From: Clostridium sp. D53t1_180928_C8
GTDB taxonomy: Bacteria > Bacillota > Clostridia > Clostridiales > Clostridiaceae
Reading direction: 5' to 3'
NCBI RefSeq assembly: GCF_015667795.1
Contig: NZ_JADPEL010000003.1
Location: 19,851-83,850, forward strand
Length of the DNA: 64,000 nt
In this document: positions 50,941 to 58,938 of the stretch, one piece after another
Layout: each line of letters starts with the position of its first letter
How positions within the stretch are numbered: the first letter of the stretch is position 1
The notes under the pieces: model-generated
What the model was told of the DNA's origin: nothing
Database searches by the model: none
Seen by the model: the letters and a program-made list of their open reading frames with translations, nothing else
Made by a program: the position numbers and the translations under genes

Positions 50941-52287
50941 TTACGCTGTTACTACATTATTCATTTTTTCACTTGTAACTTTATCCTCTTTTAAAACTAA
51001 ATTTAGTACTAAAGCTACTATAGTTCCAATAGAAATTCCTGATGAAAATACCATCTTGATTCCTTCTGGTAACTGAGCAATAAAGTCTGGTCTAAATGTT
51101 ACTCCTAAACCTAATCCAATAGATGTAGCAATTATTAATAAACTACGTTCTGTAAGTTTAACCTTACTTAAAGTCTTTATACCAGCAGCTGCCACTGTAC
51201 CAAACATAACTATTCCAACTCCCCCTAAAACAGGTTGTGGTATTTGAGTTACTAATGCTGCAACCTTAGGTAAAAATCCAAGTACAACTAATATTATACC
51301 AGCCATAACAGCTACATATTTACTAGCAACCTTAGTTAATGATATAACTCCAACATTTTGGCTAAATGATGTATTAGGGAATGAACCAACTACTCCACCA
51401 ATTATACTACCTACACCATCTGCTAAAACACCTGCACCAACTTGTTCCTCTTTCATATCTATATTAGAACTTTCTCCAACTGCCTTTAAGCATCCAACAG
51501 TTTCAATTGTAGTTACAAAATATGCTGGTAAAAATGCTAATAATGCTTTAAAATCAAAAGTTACTCCATACTCAAATATCTTAGGAATCGAAATCCAGCT
51601 TGCTTCTTTAACAGCATTAAAATCAACCATTCCTAACGGAATACAAATAATATATCCAACAATCATTCCTATAAGTATAGACGCACTACTTATTATACCT
51701 TTTCCATATCTATTTAATATAAGTGTTATTACTAATACAAATCCTGCTATTCCTATATTTCTTAAGCTACCATAATCTGAAGCTCCTACTCCTCCTGCAG
51801 CCCAATCTATAGCTACTGGTAATAAAGTTAATCCAATTAAGCATACAACTGTACCTGTTACTAATGGTGGAAATAACTTCATTAATGGTTTTATAAAGAA
51901 ACTTAATATAATTTCTAAAAATGCTCCTAGGATAGTTGCACCAATTATTCCTGGTAACCCAAGAACTGATCCTACTGAAATGGATGGAGATACAAACGTA
52001 AAGTCTGTTCCCATTATACAAGCAACTCTTGATCCTACTTTTCCAATTCCCTTAGCTTGTATTATAGTTGCTATTCCAGATGCTAAAATTGTTGCACTTA
52101 TTAACGCCGTAGTAGTTGTTGCATCTAATCCAAGTGCACTTGCTATTACTAATGGAACTACTATTATTCCACCAAATGCTGCAAATATATGCTGAATTCC
52201 AAATAAAATTTTCTTTGGTAAGCTTGGATTATCATCAACCCCATAAGTTAAATTAATATCCGTTTCATAATTCTTTTCACATTTCAT
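50941..52287 (-). CDS. pbuX: NCS2-family xanthine permease
   Basis: 448 residues, about 12-14 membrane helices. NCS2 signatures: QHIFAAFGGIIVVPLVIASAL, ETVGCLKAVGESSN, GSFPNTSFSQNVGVISLTKVAS, PVLGGVGIVMFGTVAA. The guanine riboswitch and shared promoter box with xpt point to xanthine rather than uracil or uric acid. Confidence 0.92.
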   Translation of the reverse strand: MKCEKNYETDINLTYGVDDNPSLPKKILFGIQHIFAAFGGIIVVPLVIASALGLDATTTTALISATILASGIATIIQAKGIGKVGSRVACIMGTDFTFVSPSISVGSVLGLPGIIGATILGAFLEIILSFFIKPLMKLFPPLVTGTVVCLIGLTLLPVAIDWAAGGVGASDYGSLRNIGIAGFVLVITLILNRYGKGIISSASILIGMIVGYIICIPLGMVDFNAVKEASWISIPKIFEYGVTFDFKALLAFLPAYFVTTIETVGCLKAVGESSNIDMKEEQVGAGVLADGVGSIIGGVVGSFPNTSFSQNVGVISLTKVASKYVAVMAGIILVVLGFLPKVAALVTQIPQPVLGGVGIVMFGTVAAAGIKTLSKVKLTERSLLIIATSIGLGLGVTFRPDFIAQLPEGIKMVFSSGISIGTIVALVLNLVLKEDKVTSEKMNNVVTA

Positions 52288-52414
52288 TAGGTTATCTTCC
52301 TCTCATCTTTGTATTAGTATTTCTAATAACTATAAACTTCCCTTTTATATCTAATCGGTTATTACTAAATTTTAGTAAATATTTCATACAACATACCTAC
52401 CATGTAAATTGTGT

Positions 52415-52454
52415 CCTAAAAAAACAACGTCTCAAAACAAATTGAGGCGTTGCT
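52415..52454 (-). terminator. Expression-platform terminator of pbuX
   Basis: CAACGCCTCAA / TTGAGACGTTG-type stem (one mismatch) followed by seven T on the minus strand. Confidence 0.88.
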
Positions 52455-52483
52455 ATAAATTCAAATCTTATTAACTCTGCAAC

Positions 52484-52554
52484 TCCTCGTAGTCTACTAA
52501 TTTAAGGTTAATAGGTAGAAACATTCGGACCATATTACCGATTATATACGAGAT
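52484..52554 (-). promoter_or_regulatory. Guanine riboswitch upstream of pbuX
   Basis: P1 CTCGTA/TACGAG, loop AATATGG in P2, J2/3 ATGTTTCTACC, P3 loop ACCTTAAA, and C at the specificity position. Closely similar to the xpt aptamer. Confidence 0.95.
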
Positions 52555-52573
52555 TTTTTCATCTTACATACGT

Positions 52574-52601
52574 ATTATATCACGAACATTGTATATGTCA
52601 A
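52574..52601 (-). promoter_or_regulatory. pbuX promoter with CACGAACATTGT box
   Basis: TTGACA (52596-52601), 16 bp, TATAAT (52574-52579) on the minus strand. CACGAACATTGT (plus strand, 52581-52592) fills the spacer, as in the xpt promoter. Confidence 0.75.
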
Positions 52602-52621
52602 TATTAATTTTTGTTTGTATT

Positions 52622-53815
52622 TTATTCATTCCATAATTGTGATGTATAAATTCCTTTATGCCCGGATACAAAAACCGCTATTATACAAACCATCATTGCA
52701 AAAACTATATCATTAGCTCCAAAAAGCTCCACATACATCATAAAACAGGCTATAGGTGCATTAGTTGCACCAGAAAAAACTCCAACAAACCCTAATGCTG
52801 CTGCAAATGCAAAAGGAACTCCAAATGTATGTGATAAAGTTGCTCCAAGAGTAGCTCCAATAACAAATAAAGGCGTAACTTCACCACCCTGATATCCAGC
52901 CCCCAAGCAAAGAGTTGTTAATATAAGTTTTATTATGAATGCCAAATAAGGAACATTACCCTCAAATGCATCACTTAATAATCCAAGGCTTAAATTATTA
53001 TACAATCTATTTCCTAAAATTAATGTTGCTATTACCATTAAGGTTCCACCTACAAATATCTTTAAATAAGAATTTTTGCAGTACTTTCCTAATACCTTTT
53101 TAAACCAATGAGTCATATATACAAATAATCTGCTTGCTAACCCAAAACAAATTGCCATTACAATTACTTTTAATACCATTATTAATGAAAAAGCTTCAAC
53201 TGGTGGTATTTTATAATGGCTATGCTTTACACCTAAAAGCTTAACAACGGCATTCCCAGTAATAGAAGCTATTATTGCTGAAACCATAGAGTTATAACTT
53301 AGACTACCTATATTAGCTATTTCTAAAGCAAAGATTGTTCCTGTAATAGGTGTCCCATAAACTGATGAAAATCCTGCCGCAACACCACTTATTAACAAAA
53401 TTTTCTTTTCATCTACTGTACTTTTAAAACTTCTAGCTAAAGAACTTCCTACTGTTCCCCCTATTTGTACTCCTGAACCCTCTCTACCTACTGATCCACC
53501 AAAAAGATGAGTTAATATAGTCCCTAAAAAAACTAAAGGAGCCATAATAAATTTTATTTCTTCTTTACTACCATTTATATCTTCTATTATTAAATTATTT
53601 CCCTTTTGAGAATTATCACCAAACTTTGTATAAAGATAAGTCATAAAAACTCCTGATAAAGGTAAAATAAATATTAACCAATAATATTTTAAATTTAAAT
53701 CAACAGCTTTTTCTAATAGTATTAAAAATATACCTATGAATAATCCTGAAATTCCACCTATTAATATAGATATTAAAGCTAACTTTATTATTGTAGTACT
53801 TTTCATTTGTTTCAC
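52622..53815 (-). CDS. CLC-family anion transporter, probable fluoride/proton antiporter
   Basis: 397 residues, about 10-12 membrane segments, no CBS domains. The gating-glutamate motif reads GGSVGREGSGVQIGG. The usual chloride-site serine motif GSGIP is replaced by QKGNNLI, where Asn-containing sites mark the CLC-F subgroup. Together with the fluoride riboswitch on the opposite strand 132 bp away, this suggests fluoride export. Good ribosome site AAAGGAG before the start. Assignment to CLC-F is inference from motifs and context. Confidence 0.82.
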   Translation of the reverse strand: MKQMKSTTIIKLALISILIGGISGLFIGIFLILLEKAVDLNLKYYWLIFILPLSGVFMTYLYTKFGDNSQKGNNLIIEDINGSKEEIKFIMAPLVFLGTILTHLFGGSVGREGSGVQIGGTVGSSLARSFKSTVDEKKILLISGVAAGFSSVYGTPITGTIFALEIANIGSLSYNSMVSAIIASITGNAVVKLLGVKHSHYKIPPVEAFSLIMVLKVIVMAICFGLASRLFVYMTHWFKKVLGKYCKNSYLKIFVGGTLMVIATLILGNRLYNNLSLGLLSDAFEGNVPYLAFIIKLILTTLCLGAGYQGGEVTPLFVIGATLGATLSHTFGVPFAFAAALGFVGVFSGATNAPIACFMMYVELFGANDIVFAMMVCIIAVFVSGHKGIYTSQLWNE

Positions 53816-53882
53816 TCCTTTACCCTCTTACTTATTAAGTTTCCCTAAACAAACAAATAATACCTATAAACAGAATGGTTTT

Positions 53883-53911
53883 AAAACTAATATTATTCCA
53901 ATATTAGTTTT
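53883..53911. repeat. Inverted repeat between the CLC gene and fluoride promoter
   Basis: AAAACTAATATT - ATTCC - AATATTAGTTTT, perfect 12-bp arms. It abuts the -35 box of the plus-strand promoter and lies 68 bp before the CLC start. Candidate operator or leader hairpin. Confidence 0.55.
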
Positions 53912-53912
53912 A

Positions 53913-53941
53913 TTGAAATATATATTTGCTTATGATATAAT
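53913..53941 (+). promoter_or_regulatory. Promoter of the fluoride riboswitch transcript
   Basis: TTGAAA (53913-53918), 17 bp, TATAAT (53936-53941) on the plus strand. Confidence 0.8.
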
Positions 53942-53947
53942 CAAGAA

Positions 53948-54013
53948 CTGTAGGGAATGAAGTTCTCCCTTGATAATTATCAAAACCGCTTATTATAGCT
54001 AATGACTTCTACA
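53948..54013 (+). promoter_or_regulatory. Fluoride (crcB) riboswitch
   Basis: Plus-strand TAGGGAATGAAGTTCTCCC, then AAAACCGC and TAATGACTTCTACA. These are the conserved P1/L1 and P3 elements of the crcB class, including the pseudoknot-forming strand. Its 3' strand doubles as the 5' arm of the terminator. Confidence 0.92.
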
Positions 54014-54048
54014 ACTTTTTTTGTTGTAGAAATCATTAGCTTTTTTTT
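53998..54048 (+). terminator. Expression-platform terminator of the fluoride switch
   Basis: GCTAATGACTTCTACAAC / GTTGTAGAAATCATTAGC stem and eight T on the plus strand. Confidence 0.92.
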
Positions 54049-54114
54049 ATTTACAACTGAAATATAAAATTCAGTTCTTCATCAAATTTAAATACAACTT
54101 TAAGGAGAATTATT

Positions 54115-55347
54115 ATGTTAACGAAAGTTTTTTTAATCATTTTAAGTCTATTTTTAATTGGACTTTTAGCAAATTATGCAGGAAAGCTAGTAGAATTTAT
54201 AAAACTTCCATCACTTATAGGAATGATTTTACTAGGTATGTTTATAGGTCCTTCATTTTTAAATGTTATTCCAAAAATAACATTAGATATAGCACCATAT
54301 ATTAAAGATATTGCATTAGTAACAGTATTATTTATAGGAGGACTAGGAATAAGCTTAAATCAAATGAAGAAAATAGGTAGACCTGCTGTTTTATTAAGCG
54401 TTATTCCTGCTACTTTAGAAGGATTAACTATTGCTCTTTTATCTATGATATTTTTAAAATTCACCTTTGTACAAGGAGCTATTTTAGGCTTTATAATTGC
54501 TGCTGTAAGTCCAGCTGTTTTAGTTCCTTCAATGGTTGATTTAATAAAAAGAAAAATTGGACAAGATAAGGCAATACCACAAATGCTTTTAGTAGGTGCT
54601 TCTGCAGATGATACAGTTGCAATTACCTTATTTACAACATTTTTAGGCATTTATATGTCTGGTGTAAGTGGAAAATCAGTATCTATTTCTAAAGAACTTA
54701 TATCAATTCCTCTTACTATACTTATAAGTATTGCTATTGGATGGCTTCTTTCCCTTTTAACTAAAGGTATTTTAAAATCTATAAATAATAATGTATTTAG
54801 GGTGACTTTTGCTTTATTTATTTGTTTATTAATTAGATTTGTAGAAAATAATTTTCATTTAGAAATGTTTAATTCTTTATTAACTATAATGATTTATGGA
54901 TTTTTCTTAAGAACTTATTTAGATGATCTGGCTAAAAAAATTCAAGATGGAATTAATGTTATTTGGAAGTATGGAAAATTATATTTATTTACCTTTGTAG
55001 GTATGGCCATTAATCCAAGTCTTGTTGGCGAATACCTATGGATTGGTATAGGAATGCTTATTATATCTTTAACTGTACGTTCTATAGGTGTAGTTATTTC
55101 ATTAATAGGTACTGATTTATCATTTAAAGAAAGAGTTTTTTGTGTAATTGCATATTTACCTAAAGCAACTGTCCAATCAGCAAAAGCTGGAATACCTCTT
55201 CAAATGGGAGTTGTTGGTGGAGAAATAATGCAAGCTATCGCTATTTTAAGTGTTTTAGTAACTGCTCCAATTGGTGCTATTGGTATAAAAGTTACATCTT
55301 CAAAATTATTAAACCAAGGAAATAATAATGATGAAATAGCAATCTAG
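54115..55347 (+). CDS. Cation:proton antiporter (CPA family), fluoride-induced
   Basis: 410 residues, about 11-12 membrane helices. Na/H exchanger fold: KLPSLIGMILLGMFIGPSFL, a GGLGISL block in the middle of the membrane core, and LVGASADDTVAITLF with the paired Asp used for ion binding. GGAG lies 9 bp ahead of the ATG. Antiporters of this type are a known fluoride-riboswitch target. Whether it moves F-, or Na+/H+ to offset acid and ion stress, is not settled by sequence. Confidence 0.88.
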   Translation: MLTKVFLIILSLFLIGLLANYAGKLVEFIKLPSLIGMILLGMFIGPSFLNVIPKITLDIAPYIKDIALVTVLFIGGLGISLNQMKKIGRPAVLLSVIPATLEGLTIALLSMIFLKFTFVQGAILGFIIAAVSPAVLVPSMVDLIKRKIGQDKAIPQMLLVGASADDTVAITLFTTFLGIYMSGVSGKSVSISKELISIPLTILISIAIGWLLSLLTKGILKSINNNVFRVTFALFICLLIRFVENNFHLEMFNSLLTIMIYGFFLRTYLDDLAKKIQDGINVIWKYGKLYLFTFVGMAINPSLVGEYLWIGIGMLIISLTVRSIGVVISLIGTDLSFKERVFCVIAYLPKATVQSAKAGIPLQMGVVGGEIMQAIAILSVLVTAPIGAIGIKVTSSKLLNQGNNNDEIAI

Positions 55348-55391
55348 AGTTAGATTTATATTTACTTTTATCCTTATATATTCATAACATA

Positions 55392-55441
55392 ATAAAAGTA
55401 ACAAATTAAAATCATTAGAATTTAATTTGTTACTTTTATTT
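55392..55441. terminator. Bidirectional terminator between the antiporter and murK
   Basis: AAAAGTAACAAATTAAA / TTTAATTTGTTACTTTT arms between two convergent genes. Confidence 0.9.
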
Positions 55442-55444
55442 AAA

Positions 55445-56401
55445 CTATCTAAATTTTTTCATATTATTAATTAATTCTTTAGTTTGTATGTTACCTGATT
55501 TTTTATATGCAAGTAAACAAGCACCTAAATGTGGTGGTAATTCTGGTGGCATAAGTTTTACATTATACTTATTTAACTTATTTATTATAGGGTCTAATAT
55601 TAAATCACCAGACTTAAATACACCACCCGTATATGAAACTAAAATTTCCTTATCACCTTTAAAATTACTTATAAGAACCTTTATTATTTCCGCTAATTCA
55701 TCTCCAGCTTCTTTAAAAACTCTTATAGCATTTTCATCATTTTTTAATGCTGCTACAAAACAAAAATATGCTAATTTTGCAATTTCCCCTCTATCATTTT
55801 TAATTTTCTCATTTAAAAATGTAATTATTTCATTTTCATCTTTTAAATTTAGCTCTTTCATGAATACATCATAAAGAGCTCCTTTTTTAAGTCTTCCATC
55901 ACATTCTTTACTGAAAGTTTGTATAGCTTTTTTTCCTATCCAAAAAGCTGATCCCTCATCTCCAACAGAAGCTCCCCAGCCTCCGCATCTCTCTACCTTA
56001 TCACCATTTATTGAAAGTCCAATAGACCCTGTACCAGCAATTATGTTTATACCATCGTTACCACTTAAGGCACCTGCTATAGCTACTCTAACATCACTAT
56101 CTATAGTATAGTCTAAACCTTTAAATACTTCTGCAACAGTAGCTTCTATTTTAGGTTTAGCCTCTTTAACCTTTCCATAGCCTGCTAATCCTAAAAATGA
56201 ATGCTTAATTTCTTTTCTAGAAATATTAGATTCATCAATAATATATTTTAAACCATTCTTTAAAAGTTCTTTAATCCCATCAAACCCTATTTGATTAAAA
56301 TGACAAGTCCCCATAGTTATTGAATGTATAACCACTCCATTTTTATCCATTAAAGTAAAGGTAGTCTTAGTACCTCCACCATCAACCCCTAAAAAATACA
56401 T
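55445..56401 (-). CDS. murK: MurNAc/GlcNAc kinase (BadF/BadG/BcrA/BcrD ATPase family)
   Basis: 318 residues. ASKHA kinase blocks: phosphate-1 LGVDGGGTKTTFTLMD, phosphate-2 INIIAGTGSIGLSI, adenosine block VSYTGGVFKSGDL, and the sugar-site region GGWGASVGDEGSAFWIGKKA. The clostridial MurK phosphorylates both MurNAc and GlcNAc at the 6-hydroxyl, and the mupG-PTS-murQ context fits that. It would phosphorylate GlcNAc freed by MupG. 11 bp after mupG. Confidence 0.88.
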   Translation of the reverse strand: MYFLGVDGGGTKTTFTLMDKNGVVIHSITMGTCHFNQIGFDGIKELLKNGLKYIIDESNISRKEIKHSFLGLAGYGKVKEAKPKIEATVAEVFKGLDYTIDSDVRVAIAGALSGNDGINIIAGTGSIGLSINGDKVERCGGWGASVGDEGSAFWIGKKAIQTFSKECDGRLKKGALYDVFMKELNLKDENEIITFLNEKIKNDRGEIAKLAYFCFVAALKNDENAIRVFKEAGDELAEIIKVLISNFKGDKEILVSYTGGVFKSGDLILDPIINKLNKYNVKLMPPELPPHLGACLLAYKKSGNIQTKELINNMKKFR

Positions 56402-56412
56402 ACTATATCTCC

Positions 56413-57507
56413 TTATTTAGTTTCTTTAAAACTGAATTTTTGCCATGGTTTAATATAATCTAATATAAATATTTCTTCTTCTCTTATATGACCTACCACA
56501 TTTGATTTCCCACTATTAACCATATCATTTAATGCAATTTGAACTTCTCCTGCATAATGACCATATTCACTACTTTCTATTATTATATCTCCTCTTTTTA
56601 TTACTTCTGGAGCATTGAATAATGCAAAATAATGTCCCTTATATTTAACACGACTTTGAGTAGATCTTAAGAAATTATCAGATACATCTCCTCTATTAAA
56701 ATGCATTTCTTCAAAAAGAATTTTTCTTTCGATTTCTGGTGTATTTTCATTTAATGTTATATCAAATGTAACCATATCTTTTCTCATTGATCCAATAGCT
56801 TGTAATTCTTCATCTGTTGGATAACAATTTGAAATTATAATATCATTTATATTCCCTAAAGCAATTAAATGCTTAGCTTGAACATCTATAGGTAGATTTC
56901 TATGTAGTTCTAAAGTTGGTAATCCATATGTTACAGGCCATGGTCCAAATGTATCTTCTTTTTGACTTGTTATAAATGCTGCTGTTCTTAAACCATACTT
57001 TGTAAAGTTTTCTGTACATTTCATAAAATGATCAAAATTTAATCCACTATAATTATGAGGATAGAAATTATGACATCCAATTAAATTATCCTTATTAGGC
57101 ATATAATCCATTATTGTATCTATATAATGAGTATTATTACTCATATTTATTTCTATTTTTAAACCTTGTGGATTAAATGTCATTAGTGATTCTTCTGAGC
57201 CAGTAAATCCAGCATCTAATCTTAATCCATCAGCTCCGATTTCTTTAAAGAAACTTAAGTCATTATAACTAATTCCTAAGTTTTCAAATACTCTTGGACT
57301 TACATCCACTATTATTTCAAATCCCTTTGCTTTTGCATATTCATTAGTAACCTTAAATTTTCTAACTATTTCTTCCTTACTTTCCTCTACTGATAAAAGA
57401 CAAGAGAAAATTCTTGAAAATCCTTGTTTTGCAGCTCTATCTATATAATTTAAAATTTCTTTTTCTGTCGATTTTTCCTGATATATTGATATTCCTAATT
57501 TCCCCAT
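56413..57507 (-). CDS. mupG: 6-phospho-N-acetylmuramidase MupG (DUF871)
   Basis: 364 residues, family length. TIM-barrel N-terminus (KLGISIYQEKSTEKEILNYI, GADGLRLDAGFTGSEE, GCHNFYPHNYSGLNFDHF, PTLELHRNLPI) and a cyclophilin-like C-terminal domain. MupG cleaves MurNAc-6-P-GlcNAc, the PTS product of the peptidoglycan disaccharide, to MurNAc-6-P and GlcNAc in the cytoplasm. MurQ and MurK in this locus would take the two products. Confidence 0.92.
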   Translation of the reverse strand: MGKLGISIYQEKSTEKEILNYIDRAAKQGFSRIFSCLLSVEESKEEIVRKFKVTNEYAKAKGFEIIVDVSPRVFENLGISYNDLSFFKEIGADGLRLDAGFTGSEESLMTFNPQGLKIEINMSNNTHYIDTIMDYMPNKDNLIGCHNFYPHNYSGLNFDHFMKCTENFTKYGLRTAAFITSQKEDTFGPWPVTYGLPTLELHRNLPIDVQAKHLIALGNINDIIISNCYPTDEELQAIGSMRKDMVTFDITLNENTPEIERKILFEEMHFNRGDVSDNFLRSTQSRVKYKGHYFALFNAPEVIKRGDIIIESSEYGHYAGEVQIALNDMVNSGKSNVVGHIREEEIFILDYIKPWQKFSFKETK

Positions 57508-57562
57508 TTCATTTCTCCTTTTATTACTTTTACAATGTTAATTATTTATATTTTATATAATT

Positions 57563-57591
57563 AAAGTGATGAATTTATTATTCATCACTTT
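57563..57591 (-). terminator. Hairpin between PTS IIB gene and mupG
   Basis: AAAGTGATGAA / TTCATCACTTT stem with only a short T run on the minus strand. Weak terminator or processing hairpin setting IIB above mupG-murK. Confidence 0.65.
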
Positions 57592-57685
57592 ATATCATTT
57601 ATTAAATAACTATTCTCTATTCTTCTAAATTATAAAGTTAATTTACTAACTCTAACATTTAGAATTCATTTATGTTTACTATTTA

Positions 57686-57994
57686 TTACTTTCCTAATAA
57701 TTCATTAACTTGCTTAAATAATTTTGGTCCACCTAATGGGCTATAAGCTTGTGGTTGAATTAAAGCACATGGAACTCCAGCACTACTAGCTGCTTCCTTT
57801 AATATCTCAAATCTATGTCTGATTTGTGGAGCAACCATTGATACATCCCATCCATTTTTAACTTCTTGTTCAAATTCTTGAGTACTTACTGCAAGAACTT
57901 CCATTTCAACGCCATTCTTTTCAGCTTCCTTTTTTAATGCATTTACTGCTATTGCACTTGACATTCCTTGTGAACAAACAAATAATACTTTCAT
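57686..57994 (-). CDS. PTS Lac-family EIIB subunit
   Basis: 102 residues, cytoplasmic. Phospho-cysteine in the P-loop-like VLFVCSQGMSSAIAVNAL; the rest fits cellobiose/chitobiose-type IIB (VAPQIRHRFEILKEAA). It passes phosphate from the IIA encoded at 61992 to the sugar bound by the IIC encoded at 58939. The GGAGG ribosome site is clear. The three PTS subunits are spread over 5 kb under separate promoters. Confidence 0.93.
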   Translation of the reverse strand: MKVLFVCSQGMSSAIAVNALKKEAEKNGVEMEVLAVSTQEFEQEVKNGWDVSMVAPQIRHRFEILKEAASSAGVPCALIQPQAYSPLGGPKLFKQVNELLGK

Positions 57995-58022
57995 CTCTAG
58001 TCCTCCTAAAATTAAGCTCTTT

Positions 58023-58036
58023 TGAAATCATTTTCA
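58023..58036 (-). promoter_or_regulatory. cre-like site in the IIB leader
   Basis: TGAAATCATTTTCA, a perfect palindromic arm pair close to the CcpA site consensus (one mismatch, CA for CG at the centre), just after the predicted transcription start. Confidence 0.45.
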
Positions 58037-58046
58037 ACTTACTTAA

Positions 58047-58075
58047 ATTATAATACCTTTTTAAAACTTTTGCAA
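58047..58075 (-). promoter_or_regulatory. Promoter of the PTS IIB-mupG-murK unit
   Basis: TTGCAA (58070-58075), 17 bp, TATAAT (58047-58052) on the minus strand. Confidence 0.78.
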
Positions 58076-58106
58076 TATATTTTTTTATTTTTTTAACTAT
58101 TTTAAC

Positions 58107-58119
58107 GAAATTTTATTTC
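58107..58119. promoter_or_regulatory. Muropeptide-regulon palindrome (IIB promoter)
   Basis: GAAATTTTATTTC, pattern GAAATNNNATTTC, 31 bp upstream of the -35 box. The identical 13-mer is found upstream of murQ. Confidence 0.65.
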
Positions 58120-58141
58120 ACTAAGTGATATCTCATTTTAT

Positions 58142-58843
58142 TTAAAATACTATTTTAAAAGCTTTTTTAATTCCTTGTGTCACGACTTTACTATCATGAT
58201 TTCCATCAATATAATATTTCTTAATGTGAATATTATTTTCTTCGCAATAGTCTACAAACTTATAGCAATTAGAAATATCTACTATCTCATCTTGTAAGCC
58301 ATGAATTAATATATAATTATTTTTATTTAAATTTTCTACATTTCTAAACCAGCTATTATTAATCCATTTCTCTTCATCAAAAGGCTTTCCAAAAGCACAC
58401 ATTTTTCTAACACTAGCTTCTACTGGTGGAATTGGGTTCCATATTGCTGGTGAAATTAATATTATATTTTCAAATAAATCTGGATACTTTAATGATAATC
58501 TTAAAGCTCCAAATGCACCCATTGAGACTCCTCCTAATGTAAGTGTTTTTATATTAATACACTCTGTTAAAAATGGAAGTAAATCATTTATTATTGCTTT
58601 TTCTACCTTACCTAAATAATAAGAGTTAAAACCATTTGGTAATATAACTATTTTATCTTTATACTTTTCCATTATTTCATTAAGTGGAACTCTATCAACT
58701 AAGGTTCTATTATTTCCATTAGTACCGTGTAGTAATATTACCACATCATATTCTTTATTTTTTAAATAATTATCTGGATAATATGCTGTAAAGCACCAAT
58801 CCATTTCTAGTTCTGCTGAATATATAAAATTAGTTGTAATCAT
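58142..58843 (-). CDS. Esterase family protein (alpha/beta hydrolase)
   Basis: 233 residues from ATG 58843 (AGGAG 8 bp ahead; an in-frame ATG 18 bp upstream has no site). Esterase-D-like fold: oxyanion region VILLHGTNGN, nucleophile elbow LGGVSMGAFGALRLSL, acid near HGLQDEIVD, and His in IDGNHDSKVV. No signal peptide, so cytoplasmic. It sits between PTS IIC and IIB in the muropeptide locus. It may remove an O-acyl group, for example O-acetyl from MurNAc, but this is only inference from context. Confidence 0.82.
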   Translation of the reverse strand: MITTNFIYSAELEMDWCFTAYYPDNYLKNKEYDVVILLHGTNGNNRTLVDRVPLNEIMEKYKDKIVILPNGFNSYYLGKVEKAIINDLLPFLTECINIKTLTLGGVSMGAFGALRLSLKYPDLFENIILISPAIWNPIPPVEASVRKMCAFGKPFDEEKWINNSWFRNVENLNKNNYILIHGLQDEIVDISNCYKFVDYCEENNIHIKKYYIDGNHDSKVVTQGIKKAFKIVF

Positions 58844-58898
58844 ATTTTTACTCCTGTACACTTAACTTTTATTGTTCTCCTTGAAATATTCTACTTTA

Positions 58899-58928
58899 TA
58901 AAAAAAGAAGACTCATAAAGTCTTCTTT
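58899..58928 (-). terminator. Terminator after PTS IIC
   Basis: AAAGAAGACT / AGTCTTCTTT stem followed by a T-rich run on the minus strand. Confidence 0.85.
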
Positions 58929-58938
58929 CTATCTAAAT

